From: Flavobacteriales bacterium | GTDB taxonomy: Bacteria > Bacteroidota > Bacteroidia > CAIKAF01 | Length of the DNA: 64,000 bases | Reading direction: 5' to 3' | Assembly: GCA_018401695.1 (NCBI GenBank) | Contig: JAGYKD010000001.1 | Location: forward strand, 660,016-724,015 | In this document: positions 8,404 through 18,600 of the stretch, one piece after another | Layout: each line of letters opens with the position of its first letter | How positions within the stretch are numbered: position 1 is the first letter of the stretch | Notes under the pieces: generated by a model | What the model saw: only the letters and a program-made list of their open reading frames with translations | What the model was told of the DNA's origin: nothing | The model's database searches: none | Translations under genes and position numbers: made by a program

Positions 8404-9789
8404 TTAGTGAACAGGTTCTTTCATACTTTGCACCAACTCCCCATAAAGCAACTCATGGGCTTGACGCACCATTTGTTGACTTTCGATTTTGGAAGTGCAA
8501 ACAAACTCACACAGCGCAAAATCCTCGGGCGAAACTTCATAAATACCCAATTGCTCCTGCAATTCTATATCGCCGGTATGTATAGCTTTAAGCAGTTGCA
8601 CCGGATAAATAGCCATAGGGAATACCTTATCGTACTCGCCGGTGACTACAAAGGCGCGTTCCTCGCCGTTCTTATTGGTGGTAAGCGCATACTTCTTCCC
8701 GGGCATCAACCAAGAAAAGAAGGTTCTTGAAACACTGAACTTATTGAGACCGGGTGCCGCCCATCCGAAAAACTCTTTATGTTTCCCTTCGGCCAACACC
8801 GTTACTTGATGATGGAACATGCCCAAATATCCTTCCGGCCCTTCCTTATCGCCGGTGAGTACATTACCCGAAATATAGCGATTACCAAAGGTAGAATCCT
8901 CCAGGTTGTCCTCGGTGGCAATATGCTTGAGCTGTGCTCCAAGCACTGTGCGCATGTATTTCCCCTTTTTTACTTTAGGGCCGGCAACGGCTACCAAACG
9001 CGTTGCATCAAATTGGCCTGTGCTGCACAATTTGCCAATTAAGGCAACATCTACCGGATGCACATACCAAATAAACTCTCCTCGATTAATAGGATCAATA
9101 TGATGCGCTTGCACGGTCACTGAACCGGCAGGATGCTTTCCTGAAAACAGATGTTTTTCGACCCCTTGAGCTTCGGTAAATACCTTGTTGGTATTGAGCT
9201 TGTCGTGCAGATTCAGACGCACTTTGGCACCGGAAGCCTTAGCCAAAACCTCAAGCCCCACGGCAAAATCGTTTTCTTTCCCCTGCATAAGGAACTCTAC
9301 ATCGGCAGCCAAAGGAGCCGTATCAAAGGCACTTACAAAAACTGCCTTGGGCTTAATGTCAGGAAAGGCCACCGCGTCGTATGGCTTGGTTCGAATAAAA
9401 GCCCATGCGCCTCGGTCTCCTAAATAGCTACAAAGCTCTTCTTGGCTGGCTGCTTTCCAATCCACCACAGGAGCATCCAAATAGCGGGTTTCCTTGTCGG
9501 CCAAAATTTTTATGGCAAGCAATTTGCGTTTAGCTCCGCGTACCAGTTCTACCACCTCACCGCTTACCGGTGAAACCACTTGATATGCAGGATTATGCTT
9601 GTCCATCAAAACCGGAGTCCCGGCCAAAACCTCGTCGCCTACATTTACCAAGGCCTTTGGCCTGATACCTACAAAGTCGGTTGGTTTTATGGCCACAATC
9701 TCGGGCATTTGGCCTTGTACAATCACTTTATCGGCTTCGCCTACCAAACGAATGTCAAGCCCTTTCCGTATGTTGATGGTGTTTCCCAT
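8404..9789 (-). CDS. nqrA: Na+-NQR subunit A
   Basis: The first gene of the operon encodes a 461-residue soluble subunit starting MGNTINIRKGLDIRLVGEA, with the biotinyl/lipoyl-like N-terminal fold (VGDEVLAGTPVLMDK) and the NqrA middle and C-terminal domains (HHIDPINRGEFIWYVHPVDV, GWAAPGLNKFSVSRTF). NqrA is the cytoplasmic subunit that contributes to quinone binding. It carries no cofactor of its own. The start is supported by a promoter box 25 bases upstream and by the family N-terminus. Confidence 0.97.
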   Translation of the reverse strand: MGNTINIRKGLDIRLVGEADKVIVQGQMPEIVAIKPTDFVGIRPKALVNVGDEVLAGTPVLMDKHNPAYQVVSPVSGEVVELVRGAKRKLLAIKILADKETRYLDAPVVDWKAASQEELCSYLGDRGAWAFIRTKPYDAVAFPDIKPKAVFVSAFDTAPLAADVEFLMQGKENDFAVGLEVLAKASGAKVRLNLHDKLNTNKVFTEAQGVEKHLFSGKHPAGSVTVQAHHIDPINRGEFIWYVHPVDVALIGKLCSTGQFDATRLVAVAGPKVKKGKYMRTVLGAQLKHIATEDNLEDSTFGNRYISGNVLTGDKEGPEGYLGMFHHQVTVLAEGKHKEFFGWAAPGLNKFSVSRTFFSWLMPGKKYALTTNKNGEERAFVVTGEYDKVFPMAIYPVQLLKAIHTGDIELQEQLGIYEVSPEDFALCEFVCTSKIESQQMVRQAHELLYGELVQSMKEPVH

Positions 9790-9813
9790 GCCGGTTCACT
9801 TAATGAATGGGTG

Positions 9814-9841
9814 CAAATTTATAGAAAAACCATAACCCAAA
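9814..9841 (-). promoter_or_regulatory. Probable promoter of nqrABCDEF
   Basis: On the minus strand, TAAATTTG (9814-9821) matches TAnnTTTG and a TTTG lies at 9838-9841, 16 bases upstream, close to the Bacteroidota -33/-7 arrangement. The -7 box is 24 bases ahead of the nqrA start. Confidence 0.55.
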
Positions 9842-9911
9842 CAGGGGATGTTTCGGTTTTTCCTCAGATTGAGCTATGATATTTTTAACATGCATTTGTA
9901 TTTTGTAACAC

Positions 9912-11204
9912 ATGATTACTCCAATTGGTTCCCAAATGCGCCTTTATCTCTTGCTTTTTGCCGTTTCTTTTTCGCTAAATCTTAGCGGCCAAGAACTTAA
10001 AGACGCCGTCTTTTTACCCCATATTTTCTCTACCGAAATTCACCCGCCGGGGGAACCGCTGCTGCCTCCGGTTATTGAGCTAAACTCCAATCAGGTGCTT
10101 GAAATTGGGTTTGACGACCTCAATTTCGACAGCAAAAGCTACAGCTACCGCGTCATTCACTGCACACCGGATTGGAAGGCCTCCGACCTCAATTTCATGC
10201 AGTACATGAACGGCTTTGAAAGCTTCGAAATCCTCGACTTTGGCTTCTCCAACAGCGCCACACGGCCGTTTACGCATTATTGGTTTCGCTTTCCCAACGA
10301 CATGATGAAACCCCTTATGGGGGGCAATTATTTGGTGCAGGTGTTCCCTACCGACCATCCCGAAGTAACGGCTTTTCAACGGCGATTGCTGGTCGTAGAC
10401 CCTTCTCTAGGAATCAACGCCATGGTTCGAAGCGCCAGCTCTTCCCGCATTCGACTCACCCACCAGGAAATCGTTTTTGACCTAAACCTGGAATTTCTCA
10501 ACATACAAGACCAGCACGAAGACATTTTTGTGGCTATTCTCCAAAACGACCGCTGGGACAACGCCATCATGGACCTCAAACCACGCTACGCCGAAGCCAA
10601 TGTACTGCACTACGACCACGTAAACGGCGACAACGCCTTCCCGGGCGGCAACCAATACCGCCTGCTGGATTTAAAATCCCTCATGGTTATGCGCGACCCC
10701 GTAATGGCTTTTCAAACCATCGATGGACAATTCCATGCACGGCTCCGGCCCGAACTGCCTCGTGTGCAACGCGCCTACTCAGACCAACCCGACATCAACG
10801 GCGCATGCATTTACCATTTGCAAGAAAACTACACCCAAACCATGGACGAAGACTATATTCAAGTCCATTTTTTGCTCGACGCAGGGCAACGCTACCCGGA
10901 TGGCGAAGTGTACCTTATCGGTGCCCTAAGCAACGGCCAACTCGACGACCGCTTTCGCCTGCGGTTTGACGAAGCAAACAACATATATTACCTGTCTGTT
11001 CCCATGAAACAAGGCTTGTACAATTATATGTATGGCTTCAAAGCAAATGGCAGCAGCAACGCCGACCTCAGCCCCATCGAAGGCAGCCACTCCGAAACCG
11101 AAAACAAGTACACCATTTTGGTTTACGTGCGCGGCGTTGGAGACATCGCCCACCGACTGGTTGGCTATACCGAGCTCAATTCCCGCACCGACAGGGACCG
11201 TTAA
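9912..11204 (+). CDS. T9SS plug-type protein, DUF5103
   Basis: A 430-residue exported protein. A signal peptide is seen as MRLYLLLFAVSFSLNLSG, so translation may begin at the inner ATG at 9936 rather than 9912. The mature sequence shows DUF5103 hallmarks: YSYRVIHCTPDWKASDLN (around 76-93), 'YMNGFE', 'THYWFRFPND' and 'GGNYLVQVFP'. DUF5103 proteins include the Plug that closes the SprA translocon of the type IX secretion system from the periplasmic side. The gene is divergent from nqrA and stands alone. It supports an active T9SS, consistent with the sorting domains elsewhere in the window. The C-terminal half contains a starch-binding-like beta-sandwich pattern (VYLIGALSNGQL). Confidence 0.85.
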   Translation: MITPIGSQMRLYLLLFAVSFSLNLSGQELKDAVFLPHIFSTEIHPPGEPLLPPVIELNSNQVLEIGFDDLNFDSKSYSYRVIHCTPDWKASDLNFMQYMNGFESFEILDFGFSNSATRPFTHYWFRFPNDMMKPLMGGNYLVQVFPTDHPEVTAFQRRLLVVDPSLGINAMVRSASSSRIRLTHQEIVFDLNLEFLNIQDQHEDIFVAILQNDRWDNAIMDLKPRYAEANVLHYDHVNGDNAFPGGNQYRLLDLKSLMVMRDPVMAFQTIDGQFHARLRPELPRVQRAYSDQPDINGACIYHLQENYTQTMDEDYIQVHFLLDAGQRYPDGEVYLIGALSNGQLDDRFRLRFDEANNIYYLSVPMKQGLYNYMYGFKANGSSNADLSPIEGSHSETENKYTILVYVRGVGDIAHRLVGYTELNSRTDRDR

Positions 11205-11287
11205 AAGCATAGCATTCGTAGGATTTGGGCCTTTGCTTCGTAGGCAATGCACCTATTCTATCCGGCCACCGGGTTCGGCCTTCCTTG

Positions 11288-11371
11288 CCCATGCGCCTAT
11301 TGGGTGGCCGCACAGGGTCTTGCTTAGGCAAGCCATGTCCGGCTCCCCAATAGACGCGCATGGGCTTCGGA
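11288..11371. repeat. Long inverted repeat between convergent genes
   Basis: The arm CCCATGCGCCTATTGGG at 11288 pairs with CCCCAATAGACGCGCATGGG ending near 11371. It lies in the 237-base gap between the DUF5103 gene and guaD, which converge here. It probably ends transcription from both sides; no U-tract is present. Confidence 0.5.
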
Positions 11372-11441
11372 GGGTCCTCTCTTAGGGCCGGGAGGCTCCA
11401 TTTCCTAAATCCATTATCCTAAGCCTTGACTTAGAAAATTG

Positions 11442-11915
11442 TCAATATTCTATTTTGTCCTCCTTTGCCACCCAAGCGTCGAACACCAGTTTTGCTTCTT
11501 TTGCCAAAAGGGGCTCCAAGGGCATGCTGCGTTTGGGCAGAGGCAATTGCAATTCTTCATAAATAAAGGAATCGTCAAAGCCAATGGCAGCGGCATCTGC
11601 TTTGCTGTTGCCGTAGTATACCTTGTCGGGGCGCGCCCAATAGAGTGCTCCAAGGCACATGGGGCAGGGTTCACAGCTGGTATAGACCGTGCAGCCGCTG
11701 AGTTGAAAACTCCCTAAATGGGCACAAGCATCTCGAATAGCGCTTACCTCGGCATGGGCGGTAGGGTCCTTGGAAGAGGTAACTTTATTCCAGCCCCGTC
11801 CAACGATTTCGCCGTCTTTTACCACTACGCAGCCAAAAGGACCACCAAGGCCCTGTTCCATATATTCACGGGAGAGGCGAATGGCCTCCCGCATAAATGC
11901 TTCATGAGTATTCAT
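11442..11915 (-). CDS. guaD: Guanine deaminase (cytidine-deaminase fold)
   Basis: The 157-residue protein aligns end to end with the short, zinc-dependent guanine deaminase of Bacillus type. The zinc and catalytic motif is PTAHAEVSAI (His54, Glu56) and EPCPMC (Cys84, Cys87). Residues typical of GuaD rather than TadA are GGPFGCVVVKDG, the segment FDDSFIYEEL and the C-terminal KEDKIEY, whose end closes over the neighbouring active site in the domain-swapped dimer. It converts guanine to xanthine in purine salvage. It is monocistronic. Confidence 0.9.
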   Translation of the reverse strand: MNTHEAFMREAIRLSREYMEQGLGGPFGCVVVKDGEIVGRGWNKVTSSKDPTAHAEVSAIRDACAHLGSFQLSGCTVYTSCEPCPMCLGALYWARPDKVYYGNSKADAAAIGFDDSFIYEELQLPLPKRSMPLEPLLAKEAKLVFDAWVAKEDKIEY

Positions 11916-11968
11916 GGAACAAAAATACGGAAGTCTATAACTAGCAACGGCTAAGTTTTTGGCACAAA

Positions 11969-12322
11969 TTAGAGCCGGCCTTTATCAAGGGTAAAGTAAC
12001 CCATTCCTTGTTTGTTGTCTGCAAAAAGACCAATTTTAGGGTAAATAAACACCATTGTTTCTTCATCTACCCGGGTCATTTGATCCGGATATATGTAGAT
12101 TTTCTTGTATTGTTTATAATCCAATCCCGTTTGGGCAGACATCTCTCCATTGGGCATAATGTTTACCACTTTATGAAAACCTTTGGCAATATTACCAACG
12201 GTGGCCTTTCCAGCCATGATTTTCTTAAGGTCTTTGGAATCGGAGGAGAAAAAGAATGAAATTGTACCGTCTTTGTGGAGCATGGAGCTGTAGCCCCTGC
12301 TGTGGTAAAAATTGGCCCCCAC
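11969..12322 (-). pseudogene. C-terminal gene remnant of unknown family
   Basis: The 117-codon reading frame starts with GTG directly after an in-frame TAA (12325-12327), and lacks a natural N-terminus. The end reads as a normal globular protein (KKIYIYPDQMTR, MGYFTLDKGRL), so this looks like the 3' part of a longer gene whose 5' part has been lost next to the hairpin element at 12445. It could also be a small intact protein with a GTG start. The family was not recognised. Confidence 0.4.
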
Positions 12323-12444
12323 CCTTTAAATTAAATGCTAAACCATTGCAAAACCGCTATTGAAAAAGGTAAAAATCTACGGCAGTTTGCAAAAGCCAAC
12401 GGGTTGGAAGAAACAAGCGCCCCGGCGCAGTTGTAAAGCCCGGA

Positions 12445-12529
12445 CGCTTTGGCCCTAGGCAGGCTTGGCGAGCGGAGGCCCAAATTCTTTTGGGACCCCG
12501 TACCGCTTAGCCTGCCTTGGGCCAAAGCG
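12445..12529. repeat. Intergenic hairpin element
   Basis: CGCTTTGGCCCTAGGCAGGC (12445-12464) is matched by its near-perfect inverted copy ending at 12529, with an inner stem GGCCCAAATTC/TTTTGGGA. The rest of the gap 12323-12629 holds no gene; the element separates the remnant at 11969 from the end of the giant gene and may act as terminator for the latter. Confidence 0.5.
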
Positions 12530-12629
12530 GAGGACTTGGAAACGGAGACGGATAAGGCGCCCAAAACTCAAATAAAAAAACAAAGCCCGTTCCCGAAGGA
12601 ACAGGCCCTGCCAACCAGAGGTTGCGTGC

Positions 12630-15600
12630 TCAGTTTTTCAGCAAGCGCATGTGCTGCTGAATGCCTTCCATGTTGAGTTGTAGCACATACATGCCGGCGG
12701 GTAATTGTTCCAGTCCCTGAATTTGGTCGTGGGCTTCGCCTTGCAAAAGGATTTGACCACTCAAATTCATAAGGATGAACTCGCCTTTGAACCCGGGAAT
12801 AAAGGCCTGATTTTGTATAGGATTAGGATACACTTGCCAGTGGTTGCCCTCTTGACCCGCTCCTTGCAAGGTTCGAATTTCGGAGTATTCCCATGCGCCA
12901 TCCAAATCCAGTTGACGGATTCTGTAATAGTTCATATTCAACTCTGGATTTACATGAACAAACTGGTAATCAAGCTCTACAGAGGAGAATCCGGCCGATT
13001 GGGTTTCGCCCAGCAAATTCCAGGTTTGCAAATCTGTACTGTGCCAAATTTCAAAGTGGCTGGTATTGATTTCGGAGAGCGTGGACCATTGAAGCAAGCC
13101 TTGCTGTCCCATCCACGCTGCGGTGAACTCTCCCCAAACCAAAGGAAGAGGGGTAATTGGGCCCGGATCTCTCCAGTCGCGGTCTCCACCGGGCGCTTGG
13201 TTGTCGGGGAAGCTAAGGGGGGTAGCACCGTTGAGGGGGTTGTTTCCCGGGTCCGTACTGCGCACAATGGCATCGTAGACATCGTCTAAGCCGTCGCCGT
13301 CCGTATCTACTCCGGACCAATAGGGTTCAGCGCCGTCTAACACTCCATTGGCATTGGTATCCCAGCCTTCCAAATCGTCGAAGATACCGTCGTTGTCGGA
13401 GTCAAAGTCAATGTAGTCTGGGATGGAGCCTGGGCCATCTGTATTTACCGGAGCAATGCCATTGTTGGGATCTCCGCCAAACTCTGCGTCGTCGTTGTCG
13501 AAGGCATCGTCTATGCCGTCGCCGTCGGCGTCAGCTCCCGCAGGAGGAATAAAGCCGGCGGTAGATTGGCCTTCAATCATGTCGGGAATGCCGTCGTTGT
13601 CGGAATCGATGTCCAAATAATTGAGGTTGGCATCGCCATTGGCTCCTGCGGTATTTTGATCGGTGTTTAGAGGATCGGGGAAGGAACCGCCTGCCACCCC
13701 ATCAAAGTCATCGCTCCACCCATTGGCTTTGGACCCTGCGGTGGGGGCACCGTCCACAATGCCATCGTAGTTGGAGTCGGCAAAGTTGTTTTCTCTTGCA
13801 TCCAAAATACCGTCGTTGTCGGAATCTAAGTCTTGGCTGTTTAAGAAACCATCTAAGTCAAAGTCGCCTCGGGTGTAATCGTCAGGGATACCATCGGAAT
13901 CGCCATCCGTACCTGAAATTACCGTTGCACCGGCTGTATTTTCTGCTACTCCGTCGTTACCTACATCTCCATCAACGGCATCGGCTAATCCATCGTTGTC
14001 GGAATCGGCGGTAACATCCATCATGCCGTTGTTGTCCGTATCGGTACCCCCCACTTCCAGAATATCCGGGTATCCATCGTTGTCGCTATCCAAATCTTGC
14101 GTATTTGGGATACCGTCGTTGTCGGAATCGGGGAAGGTTATTGCGTCCCCGCCGTCGTTGGCATCGTAGGTATCGTGCAAGCCGTCGTTGTCGCCGTCAG
14201 AGAAAGCACCATCCACAATGCCATCGCCATTGGTATCTACTCCTCGAGCTTCAATAAGGTCGGTAATGCCGTCGTTATCGCTGTCGAGGTCGTTCTCGCT
14301 GCGCAGGTTATCCCCATCGCCGTCACCGCGGGCAAAGCTTTCCGGTTGTCCGTCCACCGTAGTTCCATCGCTGCCGGTAAGCCGGGCGGCAATTGTTGTG
14401 TTTTCGGCCGTATTGTCGTTGCCAATATCGGAGTCTTTGGAATCGTCCAAGCCGTCATTATCGGTATCGGCAGTTGCATCTAATAGGCCATCGTTATTGG
14501 CGTCCAGGCCACCGGCTTCCAGGACATCAGGAATGCCGTCGTTGTCGGAGTCTAAGTCCAGTGCGTCAATGATTCCATCGCCATCGAAGTCGGTTTGAGG
14601 CAAAGCAAATCCACCGTCGTTTACATCGTAGAGATTATGCCATCCATTCGCATCGGTATCGGCAAAAGCTCCATCTACAAGACCATTGCCGTCGGTATCG
14701 ATTCCGCCGTATTCAATAAGGTCGGGAATACCATCGCCGTCGGAATCCAAGGAACGAGCGTTGGGAATGTTGTCGCCGTCGGTATCGGTATTTGGTATGG
14801 CTGTTCCGCCGTCGTTTGCGTCGTAGGTATTGTGCAGACCGTCGTTGTCTCCATCGAGGAAAGCTCCATCCACGATACCGTTGTTGTCGGCATCTGTGCC
14901 ACCGGCTTCCACGATGTCTTGCACGCCGTCGTTGTCGGCATCCAAGTCGCGGAAATTAAATAGGAGGTCTTGGTCGAGGTCGCCACGAGTAAGGCTGTTG
15001 GGCAAGCCGTCGCTGTCGGTATCAGTACCGGTAAGGATAAGTGCGGCAGCGGTGTTTTCAGCTACACCATCGTTTCCAACGTCTCCGTCCACGGCGTCGT
15101 CGAATCCGTCGTTGTCGGTATCTGCGGTGGGATCTTGAATGCCGTCGTCGTCGGCGTCTGTTCCGCCGGATTCAAGGACATCAGTGATTCCATCGTTGTC
15201 GGAATCCAGGTCGAGGAAATCGCTGAGGCCATCTCCATCGAAATCGATAGGAACCAAGTGATTGCCACCGTTGTTGGCGTCGTAGGTGTCGTGCAGGCCG
15301 TCGTTGTCGGTATCCACGAAAGCACCATCTACGGTTCCGTCGCCGTCGGTATCCACGCCACCTGCTTCTGCCAAATCTGCAAGGCCATCGCCGTCGGAGT
15401 CTTTGTCGTAAGGATTGGGCAATAGGTCTCCATCGGGATCACCGCTGGCGTAGCTGTTGGGTTGGCCGTCGGAATCGGTATCGGTTCCAGTAGTGAAGAG
15501 GGGCACCAAGGGCTGTTCAAGGGTACCGTTTCCATCGGCATCCGGGTCCACCGAGTTGTCGAGGCCGTCGTTGTCGGTATCTCCTGTTGGGTCTTGAATG

Positions 15601-18600
15601 CCGTCTTGGTTGGCATCGATACCACCCGCTTCTGTTACGTCGGTGATGCCGTCGTTATCGGAATCCAAATCTCTGGTGTTTGGAATTCCATCGCCATCGG
15701 AATCCAAGTTCAAAATGGCGTCCCCTCCATCGTCTGGGTCGTAGGTATCGTGAAGTCCATCGGAATCTCCATCGGTGAAGGCGCCATCGACGGTACCATT
15801 GCCGTCGGTATCCACGCCACCGGCTTCGATGATGTCTGGAATTCCGTCACCGTCGGTGTCGAGGTCGTTTTCATCGGGCAAACCATCGCCGTCTGTGTCG
15901 CCTCTGGTGTAGGTATCCGGGGCACCGTCTACGGTAGTGCCATCGCCACCGGTTAAGCGTAAGGCCAAAGAAGTATTTTCTGCGGTATTGTCGTTGCCAA
16001 TATCGGAATCCACGGAATCGTCCAAGCCGTCGTTATCGGTGTCGGCAGTGGCATCGAGTCGACCGTCGTTGTTGGCGTCGGTGCCGCCAGCCTCAATTAC
16101 ATCGGGAATGCCGTCGTTGTCGGAATCGATGTCCAACGCATCCCGAATGCCGTCGCCGTCGGTATCGGGATCCGAAATGGTAAACCCTCCGTTGTTGGGG
16201 TCATAAAAATCGTGCCAACCGTCGGTGTCGGTATCGGTGAATGGGCCATCGACCATACCGTTTCCGTCGGTATCGATGCCGTCCATTTCAATGATGTCGG
16301 GAATACCATCGCCGTCGGAATCCAAGGAGTATGCATCGGGAATGCCGTCGCCATCGGTATCGGTATTTGGGATAGCTGTTCCACCGTTGTCTGCGTCGTA
16401 GGTATCGTGGAGGCCGTCGTTGTCGGTATCTGTAAATGGTCCATCGGCCACGCCGTTGTTGTCGGCGTCCACCCCACCTGCTTCCAAGATGTCCTGTTTG
16501 CCGTCGTTGTCGGAGTCTAAATCAATAAAGTTTGGGTAGTTATCTCCATCCACATCTCCCCGAGTTATGGAGTTTGGACGCCCGTCCGAGTCGGTGTCGG
16601 TTCCCGTAAGGACTAAAGCTCCGGCGGTATTTTCGGCTACTCCATCGTTTCCTACGTCTCCGTCGACGGCGTCGTCCAAACCATCTCTATCGCTGTCGGC
16701 GGTTTGGTCTTGACGACCGTCGTTATCGGCATCGGTTCCACCGGCTTCAATAACGTCAGGGATGCCGTCGTTGTCCGAATCGAGGTCTTCAAAATTGTAA
16801 ATTCCATCGCCGTCGGAATCTAAGAAAGGGATGTCGTTGCCGCCATTGTCGGTATCGTAGGTATCGTGCAAACCATCGCCATCGCCATCGGCAAAAGGGC
16901 CGTCCACCCGGCCATCGCCGTCGGTATCCACGCCCCCGGCTTCCACAATATCGGGGATGCCATCGTTGTCGGTGTCAAGGTCAAAGAAATCGGGAATGCT
17001 GTCTTGATCGGCATCTAAAACCGGGTTAATGGCATCGCAGTAACCGTCGAGATTAGCATCTACGCAAGATGCATGAACAACGCCCGGATCGCGTGCATCG
17101 ATGTAATTTGGAATTCCGTCGCCGTCTTCGTCACCGGAAGGATCCAAGGGGTTGACGCCATCCGTCAAGATACCGGCAAGGCAAGAAAAGTCAGTAGCAG
17201 AAGGTCCGCAGATTTCTATGTAATCAGGAATTCCATCGTTGTCGTCGTCGATATCATCGGGGTTGTATATTCCGTCTCCGTCGTTGTCGAAGTAGTTCAC
17301 GCAGGAAATGTCTGGTTCGTGGGGCAGGAATTCCATAACTGCCGTACCCGCAATGGTTGGATTGATTGCCTTTGAAACAATATAGCGCCTTGTAGCCGGA
17401 ATGGTGTACGTGAGTTCGTTTGGAAAGGCCACTTCCACAAAATACAGGCTGTTGTTGCCGTTGGGCAAACCAAAGTGCAAAGTGGCGTCGTTTTGGCTTC
17501 CGTGTCCTGAACCTCCATCCACGCTTTGACGGGGGCCAATGATGTTGCCTGAACAATCCTTCAATACGGCAGTTGCACCAATGTATGGGCGATTGTTTCC
17601 ACCGGTCATTAAATTGGGACGAATTTCGGAGATATCAACTTCGATGTAGTTTTTGCTGGCAAATGGAGTGGCTCCATTGTACAGGTTATTTATCCAAAGC
17701 TTATTGGCCGCTCCATCTATGTTTACATAAATATCCAAATCGCCGTCGCCGTCTACGTCGGCCATGGCACAGCCCTCGCCGTTGCCATTGTTTACCCCGG
17801 AGGCTACAAAGCTGTAATTATTAAAATCAAAGGTGCTGCCGGTATTTGGTCCTGCCACAGGGTCGTTCAATTGGTTAATGAACATAAAGCTGGATGCGCC
17901 GTCGGTGAAGAACAGGTCAATGTCGCCGTCGTTGTCAATATCACCGCCGGTTACACCGTCCACGCCGGTATTGGTTCTAAAACTGGCATCAAAGGCGGTG
18001 GTCATATCGGTCCAGGTGCGGTCGCCGTTGTTTCGGTAAATGCGGTTGCCGGGTGCCGATGTCCAAACAATGTCCAAATCGCCGTCGTTGTCGAGGTCGT
18101 AGAGGCCAATGCCGCCTTTATCGCTGTTACTGGCGTCTTCCAGGTTGGTGGCAAAACCAAAGCTGGTTCCGGTATTGTAGTACACATCGTCTCCATCGTG
18201 TTTACGCGCCACAATATCTACCCAACCGTCGTTGTCCATATCGCCCACCGCAGAATAGTCGCCATCGGTGGCGGATTGGGCTAAGCCATAGCAGGGGTCT
18301 CCACAACCGGTGGTAATGATGGTAAAATGGGTGGCCGGGGTAACGGCAACCAAGGCTCCTGTGGTATGGTTGATGCGGTTGTTTCTCAACAGATCGATAC
18401 CATAGTCGTGGTTTTCAATCATGATATCCAGGTCTCCGTCGCCATCGAAGTCAATAGCACCTAGGCCTTCGATGTTGTTGGTTCCAATATTGATAATGCC
18501 ACCGGAGGCCCTAACGGTAATAGGAGTAGTCCCCCCTGCTCCATCTCCAAAGGTAGGACCGGGGTTACTGAGCCAAATTTGAATTTTATCGGAACCTCCG

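Noticed and set aside
12335-12436. A 33-codon plus-strand reading (MLNHCKTAIEKGKNLRQFAK...)
   Set aside because: It sits directly after a stop, beside a gene remnant and a hairpin element, has no recognisable start context and no family; too short to support.
13423-18316. Several long plus-strand readings opposite the giant cargo gene, rich in Val/Ile/Gly
   Set aside because: They are the antisense of the Asp/Gly repeats (GAC/GAT read backwards as GTC/ATC) and have no independent features.
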